Notes: generated by a model not told the origin, from the letters alone. Counted from the stretch's first letter, positions 43,490-53,526 are shown. The stretch is DNA of 64,000 nucleotides from Mucilaginibacter paludis DSM 18603 (GCF_000166195.2 NZ_CM001403.1:7304877-7368876); one strand, 5' to 3'. Translations and numbers: made by a program.

Positions 43490-43617
43490 TAATCAACTAG
43501 TAAGAATGGAAATAAAAAAAAGCAATTATTATTTATTTATCATACTAACAGGGGTTTTCGCGAGTAAATCGCGTTTGAAAATATTTTAGTTAATATGGTG
43601 GCATTCAATGGTCGACA

Positions 43618-43794
43618 ATGTATTGGGACTACAAAATGCCACCATCTTACAAAACTGTGCATGAGCAGTGCTATTTAATAACTATTTGCTTTGATCAAAT
43701 GCTGGTGTTGAATTCGCCGGTACAAGAGGGAAAGCCAATCAATTCGATCAAAGATTTTCTGATGAAAATCGGTGAATCGCTACAGAAGCAGTAG
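43618..43794 (+). pseudogene. Short ORF, 58 aa: possible gene remnant or small protein
   Basis: An ATG at 43618 opens 58 codons ending in TAG, with protein-like composition: MYWDYKMPPSYKTVHEQC, CFDQMLVLNSPVQEGKP and INSIKDFLMKIGESLQKQ. It reads as the end of a larger domain, since the sequence before it is blocked by stops in this frame. It lies in the 436-base gap between the island and the glycan locus and may be the remnant of a gene at the island edge. The other bases of the gap hold only the terminator at 43881-43918. Confidence 0.4.
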
Positions 43795-43880
43795 GATTGC
43801 AATGGGGATTAGGCGCTATATTACGTTAAGTAAGGTTGATGTACTTCAGGCAGTTTAACACGGCAAATAAAATTCCAAAA

Positions 43881-43918
43881 TAATCCATAGCCTAAGTCAA
43901 AGCCTCAGCTATGGATTA
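43881..43918 (-). terminator. Terminator of the glycan locus
   Basis: TAATCCATAGC (43881-43891) and GCTATGGATTA (43908-43918) form a perfect 11-base-pair stem. On the minus strand it is followed by a T-rich stretch. It lies 8 bases past the stop codon of the last gene of the minus-strand locus. Confidence 0.7.
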
Positions 43919-43925
43919 ATAACTC

Positions 43926-45191
43926 CTATGGATCTAAAGGATCAAATGGATCCATGTGGAGGCTATCATAAGTGGGGTAAAAAACAATGTCGTGATTGGA
44001 GATTCCTGTTTTATCCCTGTAGGGCAAATAACCTAACTCGTTCCTGTTTCTTTTATCAAACAGTTCGTTTTTAACATAATCAGTTTGGCTTTTGCTGGTT
44101 ATAAAAACCGAAGGTTTATCAACATGAATACCGTAGCGAATAATCAGGCGGTTTGCGTTTCTAAAATTGGTAGTGGTGTGCCGGGCGTGTGGGTCGATGA
44201 TGATGGCGTCTTCGGGGATTTCGAATTTTTGCATCAAATATTTTTTCATTTGCACGGCCTCGCAGTACGGGCCCTGAAAGGGGTAGCAATAGCCGCCGCT
44301 TACTATTATAAATGGAGCCCAACCTTTTAAATAACGTTCGGCGGCAACATCGCAGTGTATTTTATTGTCAGGGCTTATCGGTGTAGTGGTTATCTCCGGC
44401 CCGTTGCCCGGTATTACAATGGTGGCATATTTATAATTACTCCATTTGATGAGCTTTACCCTGTCGAAAGCTTTTTTGTTTGCACCGGTTTCCATGGGTT
44501 CAAACCGAGCCGGTTCATCACGATCATTGGCATCCATCAGGCGCATGGCTACCGCTAACGATGGCTGGTAAAACTGCTTCATACCGTCTGTGTGTTCATC
44601 AAGCGCTGCAAAAATATCCTTCATCACGGTGCGGTAATAGCGGCTGGTGACTACATAGCTTGGCGAATCTATGCGTGGGTAGCGCATTTTTTTACCAAAG
44701 CCAAACTGATCGATGATGTAATTAATACCAATAACGTACTGCCCAAAGGCCCGCACCAATAAATCCTGGTTATTTAAATTGATAAAGCGTTGATAATAAC
44801 CCGATGGCCGTAGATGGTTATCGATCATCACATCAAAAGCGCCGGTGTTTTTAACATACAGCTCCTTTAAAACAAGCGCCATGTTAGCCGAATCGCTCTT
44901 TGTCCATCTAAAGTCGCCGAGTAGGCTGGAGGGTAGGCTACAGGTATCGGTTACGTGTTGTTTTAAAATTTCAATCCGGTTGTTAAGCAGGGCATTCAAT
45001 TGCCCGTTGGCGTTCAGGATGCTTTTAATTTCGGGCGTGTGGTCGATAACCGTGAGAACGTAAAAATTTTTGTCGGCCACCAGGTTGTTGGAGTGTACAA
45101 ATTTGTAATTCTTGCTGTATCCTTTGTTGATCTGGGCAATGGTAGCCCTGCCGCTTAAAATCAACAGGATGATCATTAATATTTTTTTCAT
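43926..45191 (-). CDS. Secreted DUF218 (YdcF/ElyC/SanA-type) protein, copy 1
   Basis: The 421-residue protein has a signal peptide (MKKILMIILLILSGRATIAQ). An N-terminal helical domain of about 230 residues precedes a C-terminal DUF218 domain (about 250-400) with VIPGNGPEI, AERYLKGWAPFIIVSGG, MKKYLM, IPEDAIIIDPHARHTTTN and a closing LGYLPY. DUF218 proteins have been linked to envelope sugar or peptidoglycan metabolism; the enzyme activity is not established. A second gene with the same build lies at 56189-57439, so the pair brackets the SusCD locus. It is the last gene of the minus-strand run. Confidence 0.82.
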   Translation of the reverse strand: MKKILMIILLILSGRATIAQINKGYSKNYKFVHSNNLVADKNFYVLTVIDHTPEIKSILNANGQLNALLNNRIEILKQHVTDTCSLPSSLLGDFRWTKSDSANMALVLKELYVKNTGAFDVMIDNHLRPSGYYQRFINLNNQDLLVRAFGQYVIGINYIIDQFGFGKKMRYPRIDSPSYVVTSRYYRTVMKDIFAALDEHTDGMKQFYQPSLAVAMRLMDANDRDEPARFEPMETGANKKAFDRVKLIKWSNYKYATIVIPGNGPEITTTPISPDNKIHCDVAAERYLKGWAPFIIVSGGYCYPFQGPYCEAVQMKKYLMQKFEIPEDAIIIDPHARHTTTNFRNANRLIIRYGIHVDKPSVFITSKSQTDYVKNELFDKRNRNELGYLPYRDKTGISNHDIVFYPTYDSLHMDPFDPLDP

Positions 45192-45232
45192 GTTGTGTTG
45201 AGGTGAAAATTGAAATAACGATTTCTGCTTGC

Positions 45233-46156
45233 TCAGATGTGCTTTTTCTTCATTTTTAAATAAGCCAATAAGGATTTGGGCCTGTCGCTTTGAATAATGT
45301 TGGCACCATGGTTAACCAGCCACCCCCAGGTTTCATCAGGTTTATTTTCTTCAACAGCCTTATCATCGTCATGTCCGCCGTTTTGCTCGGGCCAAAGGGA
45401 GTTAAACCAAACAGCATACTTGTTTTTGATAGCCGGTATTTTACTGATGATGGGATCGGCATCGTTACTGAAAATAATTTGAATGATTGTTTTTTGATGA
45501 CTGCTGTAAGAGTCAATTATCTTTTGCGCGTCCGGATTTTTAGGGTCTATAATCAATTGCAATATCAGGTTATCCGGTATTTGCGGATGCGCAGCTTTTA
45601 CCATATCCAGCGGTAAACCATAAATGTTTAATACAGCCTGGTTTAACATATCCTTTTTTACCAGTAGGGGTACTATGTCATCATAATATTCATAGCCCTT
45701 ATCTATATCAACCAATATCTTTCCCTTGGCGGTATTGAGCATTTCATCTAAAGTGGGTATGTGGTGCACGGTGGGGTGGCCAGTGCCGTTTTTTAAATAA
45801 AACTGGGCTATTTCGCTAAAGGTATAATCGCCGGGTTTTCCGGTTCCGGTTGTGGTGCGGTCAATGGTCTTATCGTGCATAATCACTAACTGGCCGTCTT
45901 TGGTTTTGGCAATATCAAACTCAGCCATATCTACGCCCATATCCACACAATTATTTAAGGCCCTGATGGAGTTTTCAGGAGCGTTACGCCAGTCGCAGCG
46001 GTGCGCGGTTACCAAAACAGATTTGGACTGTTTGTTATTTAATTGGTTTACAGCCCACAAAAAATGCTGGTTGTTGGGTTTGCCTGCGTCGGGTTTTAGT
46101 TGGCCGAACGTGTTTAACACAACGAGTAATAAGTACCCTGTTAAAAATTTCTTCAT
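45233..46156 (-). CDS. Secreted glycerophosphodiester phosphodiesterase-family protein
   Basis: A 307-residue protein with signal peptide and a GDPD TIM barrel: LVTAHRCDWRNAPENSI (catalytic histidine, arginine and the metal-binding glutamate), MAEFDIAKTKDGQLVIMHDKTIDRTT (glutamate, aspartate and second histidine) and a late W-rich part (WGWLVNHGANIIQSDRP). These enzymes cleave phosphodiesters such as glycerophosphodiesters. It starts one base after the GH92 stop codon, so the two are translated together. This suggests that the polysaccharide used carries phosphodiester links. Confidence 0.88.
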   Translation of the reverse strand: MKKFLTGYLLLVVLNTFGQLKPDAGKPNNQHFLWAVNQLNNKQSKSVLVTAHRCDWRNAPENSIRALNNCVDMGVDMAEFDIAKTKDGQLVIMHDKTIDRTTTGTGKPGDYTFSEIAQFYLKNGTGHPTVHHIPTLDEMLNTAKGKILVDIDKGYEYYDDIVPLLVKKDMLNQAVLNIYGLPLDMVKAAHPQIPDNLILQLIIDPKNPDAQKIIDSYSSHQKTIIQIIFSNDADPIISKIPAIKNKYAVWFNSLWPEQNGGHDDDKAVEENKPDETWGWLVNHGANIIQSDRPKSLLAYLKMKKKHI

Positions 46157-46157
46157 G

Positions 46158-48212
46158 CTATTTCAAGTTAATATCTGATAACCACGTGTTCGCAATTCCC
46201 CATTCTTTATTGGGTTTATCCGCTGCCGTGATAACTAAAGTACCGCCCTGCATAATTTGCTGATGGGTAATCCAGTTTTGATTGAAGGGTTTGCCGTTGA
46301 GTGTGGCCTGCCTGATGTAGCGATAATCTTTGTTATAATTCTCCACCTTTACCGTGAAACTTTTTCCGTTGGGTAAAGCAATTTTAATATGGCTAAACAG
46401 CGGCACATTTAAATAATAAACCGGCCAGCCCACACAAGCGGGCGAAAAGCCAAAAGCCGTAAACACAAACCAGGCCGACATAGCACCTGCATCATCATCC
46501 ATGGTGCGTACGTAGGTATCGGGCTTGTTTTGGTAAATAACGTCTATAAAAGGGTCTATCCCCCGGCTGTTATCGTTAAAGTAATATTGCACTACGGTAT
46601 CAACCGCGTATTTATGCATCAGTGCCTGCGATTTCCAGGGCTCGGTTGTGGCATTGTACATTAAAGGTACCTGTATATCGGGTTCGTTAGCATGGTTATA
46701 ATAATCGTTATCAAAAAACTGGTCAAGCTGACTAAGGTAAGCATCCCGGCCACCGGTAAGTTCTATCAATCCTTTAACATCAAAGGGTACAAACCAGCGG
46801 TACTGCCAAATGGTGCCCTGGTACAGGCCGCGCGCGGGCATGCGGTCAACATCAGGTTTGGTGAGGTCTTTAAAATCGGCTTTCCAATATTCTTTATAGG
46901 TTAAGGCTTTCTGTTTGTATTGAGCGCTCAATTCAGGTTTGCCGGTAAGCCCCATTATTTGCGACAATGCCCAGGTATCATAGCTTGATTCTAAGGCTTT
47001 ATCGGGATGAGAATAATCCAGCCGGTTGTTTTCGGCGACCAGGGAATCGGTAATGGAAGCCCAGTTTACCGGGTAGCCTTTTCTGTACGCATCCAATAAA
47101 ACTACAATGGCATGCTCAGTGCGCACGGTGTTGGATGGTTCGTGTTGAGTGGCATAATCCTTTTTACCGTATTGATATAAACCGGCGATAGAACTGGTGA
47201 TGGATTGATACCTTTCGGGATACAATATGGAAAGCAAAGGCAATTGTGTACGGTAATTATCCCATATTGCCCAGCCGTTATACACATCGTGGCTGGTATG
47301 CTGCAGGCTGCCGTTTGTTGCCCGGTAGCTGCCGTCGGACTCGGATACTATGTATGGAGATTGTGCGGTGCGATAAAGTAGCGAATAAAAAAGCGCTCTT
47401 CTGGCCTCGTCGCCCTGTACTTCAACCTGGTTTAAAACCTGGTTCCAATCCTCAAAACTTTTGGCCTTGAGCTGCTCAAAATTATCTGTGGCTATGGCTG
47501 CCCCGGCATGCACTTCGTCAACAGACGAGAAAGCTACATTTAACTGCAGTTGCGAGGCTTGGTCATCAAGGCCAACTACCAGCGTATGCGCGTTAACTGC
47601 TGCCAGGTTTACGGGCCTGTCAAATCGAATAGCGTAGTAAACGCGATAAGTGCCAACGTTGCAGGTTGTTCGCGATTCTATCCAGCCACTTATCCCGGAT
47701 GCGTTTTGATGATGTTCTTCGGCTACAAAGCGGTTAGCCAGGGTATGGCTCAAATCAATAGCCAATCCTTTTTTTCCTTGCGGGAAGTGATAAACCTCAA
47801 TACCCGAATTTTTGTAGACACCCAGCTTAACGTCAATTTGATTGCTGAACTTAACCTGGTAATAACCCGGTTGGGCCTGTTCCGCCGATTTGGATAAAAT
47901 GCAATTTTGGGGATTATCACCTAAAAACGGTTTAATTAAAATATTACCTCCGCTACCCTGGCAGCCCACCCCCTCAAAACGGTTATGGGTAAAACCCAAA
48001 AAGGTTTTTGCCTTATGCTCATAACCCATATGCAGCTTTGGATAGGTTTGCGGCCCGATGCTTAACATGCTGAACGGATAAGATGCCGCTGGCGACATTT
48101 GGCCATGATCGCCGGAAGAACCTACAAAAACATTGACCAATGCGGCGGGGCCTTGCTGCGCCTGCGATATTTGGTATAAAAACAGCGTTAAGATAAAGAG
48201 GATTGGCTTCAT
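46158..48212 (-). CDS. GH92 family alpha-mannosidase
   Basis: A 684-residue secreted protein (signal peptide to about residue 18). It has the GH92 build: N-terminal beta domain starting LVNVFVGSSGDHGQMSPAAS, and an (alpha/alpha)6 part with the catalytic-acid motif ANEPDIQVP, the EPWKSQ stretch and the base-containing DDDAGAMSAW. These calcium-dependent enzymes cleave terminal alpha-mannose residues from glycans. It is shorter than usual (about 750) but no key motif is missing. It lies between susD and the GDPD gene. An 11-base-pair hairpin separates it from susD. Confidence 0.92.
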   Translation of the reverse strand: MKPILFILTLFLYQISQAQQGPAALVNVFVGSSGDHGQMSPAASYPFSMLSIGPQTYPKLHMGYEHKAKTFLGFTHNRFEGVGCQGSGGNILIKPFLGDNPQNCILSKSAEQAQPGYYQVKFSNQIDVKLGVYKNSGIEVYHFPQGKKGLAIDLSHTLANRFVAEEHHQNASGISGWIESRTTCNVGTYRVYYAIRFDRPVNLAAVNAHTLVVGLDDQASQLQLNVAFSSVDEVHAGAAIATDNFEQLKAKSFEDWNQVLNQVEVQGDEARRALFYSLLYRTAQSPYIVSESDGSYRATNGSLQHTSHDVYNGWAIWDNYRTQLPLLSILYPERYQSITSSIAGLYQYGKKDYATQHEPSNTVRTEHAIVVLLDAYRKGYPVNWASITDSLVAENNRLDYSHPDKALESSYDTWALSQIMGLTGKPELSAQYKQKALTYKEYWKADFKDLTKPDVDRMPARGLYQGTIWQYRWFVPFDVKGLIELTGGRDAYLSQLDQFFDNDYYNHANEPDIQVPLMYNATTEPWKSQALMHKYAVDTVVQYYFNDNSRGIDPFIDVIYQNKPDTYVRTMDDDAGAMSAWFVFTAFGFSPACVGWPVYYLNVPLFSHIKIALPNGKSFTVKVENYNKDYRYIRQATLNGKPFNQNWITHQQIMQGGTLVITAADKPNKEWGIANTWLSDINLK

Positions 48213-48227
48213 GGTGAGGCATTAAAA

Positions 48228-48254
48228 CAAAGGAGGAAATTTATTCCTCCTTTG
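48228..48254 (-). promoter_or_regulatory. Hairpin between susD and GH92
   Basis: CAAAGGAGGAA and TTCCTCCTTTG form a perfect 11-base-pair stem with a five-base loop, followed on the minus strand by TTTTAAT. It lies in the 52-base gap after the susD stop. It may end part of the transcripts or protect the susCD mRNA, giving more SusC/D than enzyme. Confidence 0.6.
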
Positions 48255-48264
48255 CGTGTTTAAA

Positions 48265-49803
48265 TTAATTATAGCCGGGGTTTTGGTACATTTTTATCGG
48301 ATCGAGTTTATACTCATCAAACGGGATGGGATAATAGCGATCCTTTGTTGAAAAATTAGAAAGCTGGGCCGCGCCAAAATCTGCCTGGCTTTTGCTTTTA
48401 AAATAGGTAACCAACTCGTCGGTTGTAAAAAACCTCAGCAAATCAAACCAGCGGTGATGCTCAAAGGCCAGTTCTACCCGGCGCTCATGCAGTATAGCCA
48501 GTTTAAGTGTAGGGAATTTGCTGCTGTAGGAAGTATTAGTCATAGATGTAGCGTAGGTTGGCATACCTGCGCGCGTACGCACCATATCTAAATATTGTGT
48601 CGCCGTAGCTTCGTCGCCTAAATACAGGTTTACTTCGGCAAGCATTAAAATCACATCGGCATAACGCATCAGGTTCCAGTCGTTACCGCCATAACCCAAC
48701 GTGCCGGCAGCGGGGCTGGTATCCCTGAATTTGGTAATGAACCAGTCTTTAACGGAAGATGCGTTAGCATATTTAACCGAGAAGGCCATGCGCGGATCGT
48801 TGGTTTCGTACTCGTTAATTAAATCGTGGGTAACGTTGCCCCCTACGCCGGTAACTACTTTTTGCGAGTTGATATTTTCGCCGGTAGCCTGGTTGTTGGC
48901 AGCAATATCCGAACTGTAAGTTACATCGCCCTGTTTGTATACAATCTGAAAAATAAGCTCAGCGCAGGTCGACTTTTTAGCCACATCAAACACATCGGTA
49001 TAAGGGATGGTGCTTAGTGTTGTGAAAGTACGCATGTTGTAAGCATTCATCAGGTAAGTTTTGGCGTTAGTGAGATTCGTCTGGCGGTTCGTCTGGTCTT
49101 GCGTGGTAGCCATGGTGAGGTATACCTGGCCCAGCAGTGTATTGGCTGCCGCTTTTGAGGCATGGCCAATGTTAGCGCCTGTTTGCAGGTTAGGCAAGGG
49201 GCTATTGTTGATGACGTCGCTTAAATCGGCCACAATTTGCGCATAAACGGTAGCCTGCTTTTCGCGGAAAGTGAAATCGGGCAAATCAACATAAGCTAAT
49301 TGTTTGGTTACCAAAGGCACATCACCCCATTTGCGTACCAGATGGAAATACATCAAAGCGCGTAAAAATTTAGCCTCGGCAGTATACTGAAGTTTTAGGT
49401 TAGCATCGGTAAAGGTGACCTTATCAATATTTGACAAAACGATATTGGCCCGTGTAATGGTTTGGTACAAGGCTACCCAATGGCTTTTTAGATAAGTATT
49501 GCTGGGCAGCAGCGAAAAGTTATTGAATTGAAATGGTTCTCCGGCGTTCGACTGGCTATCGTTACGGCCCGTATCGTCAGATCTTTCATCCGTCCATAAG
49601 CCGCTATCTTCGCCAATGCAATTGCTTGAACGTAAAGATTGATAGATGCCGTTAACCGCCAGTAAAACATCGTTTGGGGCTTTAAAGTTAACATCCAGGT
49701 TAATGGCGTTAGGGTTGGTTTGTTCCAAAAAGCTTTTTTGACATGATGTGCTCAGTACGATAAACACTGCGAGGCATGCCATTGTAATCCGTTTATTTTT
49801 CAT
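48265..49803 (-). CDS. SusD/RagB-family glycan-binding lipoprotein
   Basis: The 512-residue lipoprotein has the lipobox cysteine at about residue 22 (LSTSCQKSFLEQTNPN). The SusD fold follows, with ADVILMLAEVNLYLGDEATATQYLDMVRTRAGMP near the C-terminal TPR part, ERRVELAFEHHRWFDLLRF and the ending YPIPFDEYKLDP. It sits on the cell surface as the lid of the SusC channel and captures oligosaccharides. It follows the susC gene by 21 bases. No SusE- or SusF-type gene is present. Confidence 0.95.
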   Translation of the reverse strand: MKNKRITMACLAVFIVLSTSCQKSFLEQTNPNAINLDVNFKAPNDVLLAVNGIYQSLRSSNCIGEDSGLWTDERSDDTGRNDSQSNAGEPFQFNNFSLLPSNTYLKSHWVALYQTITRANIVLSNIDKVTFTDANLKLQYTAEAKFLRALMYFHLVRKWGDVPLVTKQLAYVDLPDFTFREKQATVYAQIVADLSDVINNSPLPNLQTGANIGHASKAAANTLLGQVYLTMATTQDQTNRQTNLTNAKTYLMNAYNMRTFTTLSTIPYTDVFDVAKKSTCAELIFQIVYKQGDVTYSSDIAANNQATGENINSQKVVTGVGGNVTHDLINEYETNDPRMAFSVKYANASSVKDWFITKFRDTSPAAGTLGYGGNDWNLMRYADVILMLAEVNLYLGDEATATQYLDMVRTRAGMPTYATSMTNTSYSSKFPTLKLAILHERRVELAFEHHRWFDLLRFFTTDELVTYFKSKSQADFGAAQLSNFSTKDRYYPIPFDEYKLDPIKMYQNPGYN

Positions 49804-49824
49804 CTTTTATGTGATTAAAAATTA

Positions 49825-52800
49825 TCAAAATATAACCCTGATACCCATGTTATAAGAGCGCACCAAAGGGTAAACACCATAGTCAATACCGGGAGCAAGG
49901 TTTGCGGGCTGTGTAGAGTTTGATGCGCCGCTCGAGTAGTTGTAATCCACCTCGGGGTTATAACCTTTATATTTGGTAATGGTAAAGGCATTAACTACGC
50001 TGGCAAATACGCGTACGTTGCTGATGCCCAATTTACTGTCTAACAACTTAGGCAGGGTATAGCCAAGGGTAATATCGGTACAGCGTAAAAACGAACCGCT
50101 TTGCAGGTAAACTGTAGATAAACGGGTGCTGTTGCTTTGTGTGCCCCCGCGCGAAGCGCGATACAGCGAGGTTCCATTGCCCGGATTAGCAGCGTTGCGG
50201 TAGCGATCGGCCACATCGGCATATTGATTGCCGGAGCCTTCGCCGTTGTACAGGTAATAATCTTGCCCGTCGAGCACCTGGTTACCATAAGAGCCGTTGA
50301 AGGACGAGCTGATATCGAACATTTTATAACTTGCATTTAAGTTAAACCCGTAAGTGAACTTAGGGTAGGGGGTACCTATTACGGTTTTATCGGCGTCGTT
50401 TACTACGCCGTTGCCATCGGTATCAACAAAATACAGATCGCCAATTTTAAGCGGGTTGGTGGACGACGCCGACGGCGCTACTTTGCCAATATTATCGGCT
50501 GTTACCCTTCCGGCTACCTTGAAGCCGTAAAACATACCTACCGGTTGGCCCTGTACCGTGATGTTGGTTAAATAAGAACGCTCAGCGCCATTAATAATAA
50601 TGGTATTGTTGCCGCTTAATTTGGTTACCTTATTACGGTTAAAAGAGATGTTCCCGCTGGCATTAAATGCAAAATCTTTCGATTTGATGATCTTTCCGTC
50701 TAATTGCAGGTCAAGGCCATTATTCCTGATCTGCGAGTCGTGGAGGTTGGTTAAAATGGTGGTGGCGCCGCTGGTAGTGCTACCGCCTATTGCCGATATT
50801 GGCTGATTATACAGCAAGTTGTACGAGTAACTCACGTAGTAATTGGCGATAACAAATAAACGCCCTTTAAGTAAACCCAGATCCATACCAAAGTTATATT
50901 GTGATGTTGACTCCCAGCTCAATTTAGGATCGGTTAAGCCACCTGCATAAGTAGCGGTTACGATGGTATTGTTGCCAAACACAACACCTGTTGGATTGGC
51001 CACTGCCTGCTGGAAATTATAATTACCGATATTATAGTTACCACTCAACCCCCAGCTGGCACGCAATTTAACGGTTGATTGCTGGCCAAGCCAATCGTGA
51101 TAGAAAGGCTCCTGGGATACTGTCCACCCGGCGGCAACAGAAGGGAAGTAACCGTATTTATTTTCCGGACCAAATCGGGATGAACCATCTGCACGGAACG
51201 ATCCGGTTAAAAAGTATTTGCCATCGTAGCTGTAATTTGCACGGCCTAAATAGGATAGCAAAGTACTCACTGATTTTCCGGTGGCCGAGTTTAAGGTAAA
51301 GTAATTCGCATCTCCGGCTCCTTTGGCCGTAATTTCGGGCACGTTATCGTTTTGGAAACCACGTGCTGTAACGCTTACCACATCGCTTGTGGTTTTTTGG
51401 GCGGTATAACCCGCTAACAAGTCGATATGGTTTTTGCCAAACTGTTTGTTATAGTTTAGCGTAAACTCTCCCAGGCGGTCTTCCTGAGAAATGGTTTGTG
51501 CAACCGCGTTAGCGGCAGCAACGGCCTGGGTTGAACCGGGAGGATTAACACCACTGCTCAGGTTAGTGGGAAGGTAGTAATCGTATTTTTCGTTATAAGT
51601 TTGGTCGCCCAGGTTGGCTTTAAAGCTCAGCCCTGGTAAAATTTGGTAGGTTGCGGATGCGTTATAGGTAGAGCGCTGGCCCTTACGGGTTATCTTGGTA
51701 CGTTCGGCCAAAGCAACCGGGTTTTCGATAGATTGATAACCATAAGCCGACGACTGTGCCGCTGCGGCATTGGTAGCCAGGCTGCCATCGGCATTATAGG
51801 CCGGGAAAAAAGGCATATAAATTAATGCGCCTAAAATAGGCCCGTGATCAAAACGGCCTTCCTGCACCTCATGGTTTGTATTTTGGGTGTACGATACATT
51901 GGCGGCAACATGCAATCTTTTGTTTACATCACCGTCTATATTCGTTCTGAAATTGTAACGCTCCTGGCCTGTAGTCCGGATAATTCCATCCTGGTTCTGG
52001 TAGGCGCCGCTTACATAATAATGCACTCCGTTTGCACCACCCGAAAACGACAGGTTATGTTTCTGGTAAAAAGCATTGTGATACAGTTCATCCTGCCAAT
52101 CGGTATTTACCGTTTGCGGAATTAACTGCTGACTGGTAAAATCATACAAAGTGGTTGGTATCTGTACGCTGCTTGCATTACCTACGTTGGTAACACGAGT
52201 AGCATTATTATCAGAGTACATGGCGTCGTTCCATACTTTACCGGAGTTTACCCATAAGTCGTGATAGGTGTTATTACGGCCATCAATAACCAATTGGGCA
52301 AACTGATCAGAATTGAGTAGCTTTACTTTATGGGCAAGCTGGCTTACACCGGTTTGCACATCATATTCAAATTTTCCTTTTCCGTCTTTGCCATGTTTGG
52401 TGGTTATTAAAACTACACCACCAGACGCCCGGGAACCGTAAATGGCGGCCGATGCAGCATCCTTCAAGATGTCGATTGATTCGATATCGTCAGGGTTAAC
52501 AAATAAATCGTTACCGGCTGGGTAGCCATCAATAACATACAAAGGATCTGAGCTGGCGTTGAACGAGCCAATACCCCTTACTCTTATTTTAGGGCTTTGG
52601 TAAGGGGCACCGTCGGTTTGAGATATTTGCACACCGGCCACTTTACCCACCAGGGCCTGCCCCAGTGTAGGTGCCGAAAGATTTAGCTCGCTGGCTTTAA
52701 CGCTCGATATGGCACCTGTAACATCGCTTTTACGTACTGATTGGTAACCGATAGCCACTACCTCAGTTAACATATTTTTCTGTGGCGTTAACTTAACGTT

Positions 52801-53418
52801 GATGGCATCACCTTTTACTACTATTTCTTGCGTTTGGTAACCTACAAACGAAAAAACAAGTACCGAACCGGAGTTTACCATCAGGCTGTATTTGCCGTTA
52901 ACATCAGTTGTTGTACCCTGTCCGCTGTTTTTTGGGTGAACGCTTACACCGGGTAAAGGCTCATTTTGATCGTCAGTAACTATACCGGTAATTTTAATTT
53001 GAGTTTGCTCAACCTTAATGGTATGTTTTTGGCTGGCCGGAGCCTTTTCTACCTTTATAATTACATGATGATCATCTACCTGGCTAATTACACCTTTATA
53101 ATCTTTTAATATTTTTTGTAAAATCTGGCTTACACTTTCATTAGTTACATGTATCGATACTTTTTTATTGATATCAATAGTGTTGTCATAAGCTATAATA
53201 AAATCTGTTTTTTGCTCAATGATGCGGAATACATCTTTTAAAAGCATATTATCGGCTACAAACGATATGTGAACATTATGAATAGTTTGCCCATCGGCTG
53301 CGGATGCGGGCATAATAATTTGCAGCATCAATACCATAATAAGCAGCGGACGGATAAAAGCTGGTATTAAATATTTTTTTAAATAATTTGAAACCCTGAT
53401 TCGATAAAAATTTTGCAT
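49825..53418 (-). CDS. SusC/RagA TonB-dependent transporter with STN signalling domain
   Basis: The 1197-residue outer-membrane protein has four parts. First is an N-terminal membrane/signal region. An STN (secretin and TonB N-terminus) domain at about 55-125 (MLLKDVFRIIEQKTDF) follows. Then comes a carboxypeptidase-regulatory-like domain at about 145-225 (GVSVHPKNSGQGTTTDVNG). The plug and 22-strand barrel end in GIRVIF, with the SusC signature VIDGYPAGNDLFVNPDDIES and AAIYGSRASGGVVLITT. The STN domain is used in trans-envelope signalling to FecR-type anti-sigma factors, matching the FecR and sigma genes upstream. It imports the glycan with SusD. Confidence 0.96.
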   Translation of the reverse strand: MQNFYRIRVSNYLKKYLIPAFIRPLLIMVLMLQIIMPASAADGQTIHNVHISFVADNMLLKDVFRIIEQKTDFIIAYDNTIDINKKVSIHVTNESVSQILQKILKDYKGVISQVDDHHVIIKVEKAPASQKHTIKVEQTQIKITGIVTDDQNEPLPGVSVHPKNSGQGTTTDVNGKYSLMVNSGSVLVFSFVGYQTQEIVVKGDAINVKLTPQKNMLTEVVAIGYQSVRKSDVTGAISSVKASELNLSAPTLGQALVGKVAGVQISQTDGAPYQSPKIRVRGIGSFNASSDPLYVIDGYPAGNDLFVNPDDIESIDILKDAASAAIYGSRASGGVVLITTKHGKDGKGKFEYDVQTGVSQLAHKVKLLNSDQFAQLVIDGRNNTYHDLWVNSGKVWNDAMYSDNNATRVTNVGNASSVQIPTTLYDFTSQQLIPQTVNTDWQDELYHNAFYQKHNLSFSGGANGVHYYVSGAYQNQDGIIRTTGQERYNFRTNIDGDVNKRLHVAANVSYTQNTNHEVQEGRFDHGPILGALIYMPFFPAYNADGSLATNAAAAQSSAYGYQSIENPVALAERTKITRKGQRSTYNASATYQILPGLSFKANLGDQTYNEKYDYYLPTNLSSGVNPPGSTQAVAAANAVAQTISQEDRLGEFTLNYNKQFGKNHIDLLAGYTAQKTTSDVVSVTARGFQNDNVPEITAKGAGDANYFTLNSATGKSVSTLLSYLGRANYSYDGKYFLTGSFRADGSSRFGPENKYGYFPSVAAGWTVSQEPFYHDWLGQQSTVKLRASWGLSGNYNIGNYNFQQAVANPTGVVFGNNTIVTATYAGGLTDPKLSWESTSQYNFGMDLGLLKGRLFVIANYYVSYSYNLLYNQPISAIGGSTTSGATTILTNLHDSQIRNNGLDLQLDGKIIKSKDFAFNASGNISFNRNKVTKLSGNNTIIINGAERSYLTNITVQGQPVGMFYGFKVAGRVTADNIGKVAPSASSTNPLKIGDLYFVDTDGNGVVNDADKTVIGTPYPKFTYGFNLNASYKMFDISSSFNGSYGNQVLDGQDYYLYNGEGSGNQYADVADRYRNAANPGNGTSLYRASRGGTQSNSTRLSTVYLQSGSFLRCTDITLGYTLPKLLDSKLGISNVRVFASVVNAFTITKYKGYNPEVDYNYSSGASNSTQPANLAPGIDYGVYPLVRSYNMGIRVIF

Positions 53419-53457
53419 TTTTGATGAATTTTAATGATTGTATGATCTGATAAATTA

Positions 53458-53509
53458 CAGGCGCTACTTTAGCACCTGGCTTTACAGGGAATGGTGGATC
53501 ATTCCCTGT
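53458..53509 (-). promoter_or_regulatory. Two adjacent hairpins before susC
   Basis: Between fecR and susC (108 bases) lie two stem-loops: CAGGCGCTA/TAGCACCTG (53458-53478, one mismatch) and the perfect ACAGGGAATG/CATTCCCTGT (53484-53509). They would be in the 5' leader of susC mRNA if susC has its own promoter and could control its expression. No T-run follows, so they are not standard terminators. Confidence 0.45.
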
Positions 53510-53526
53510 TTATGTTTAATTAAGTT

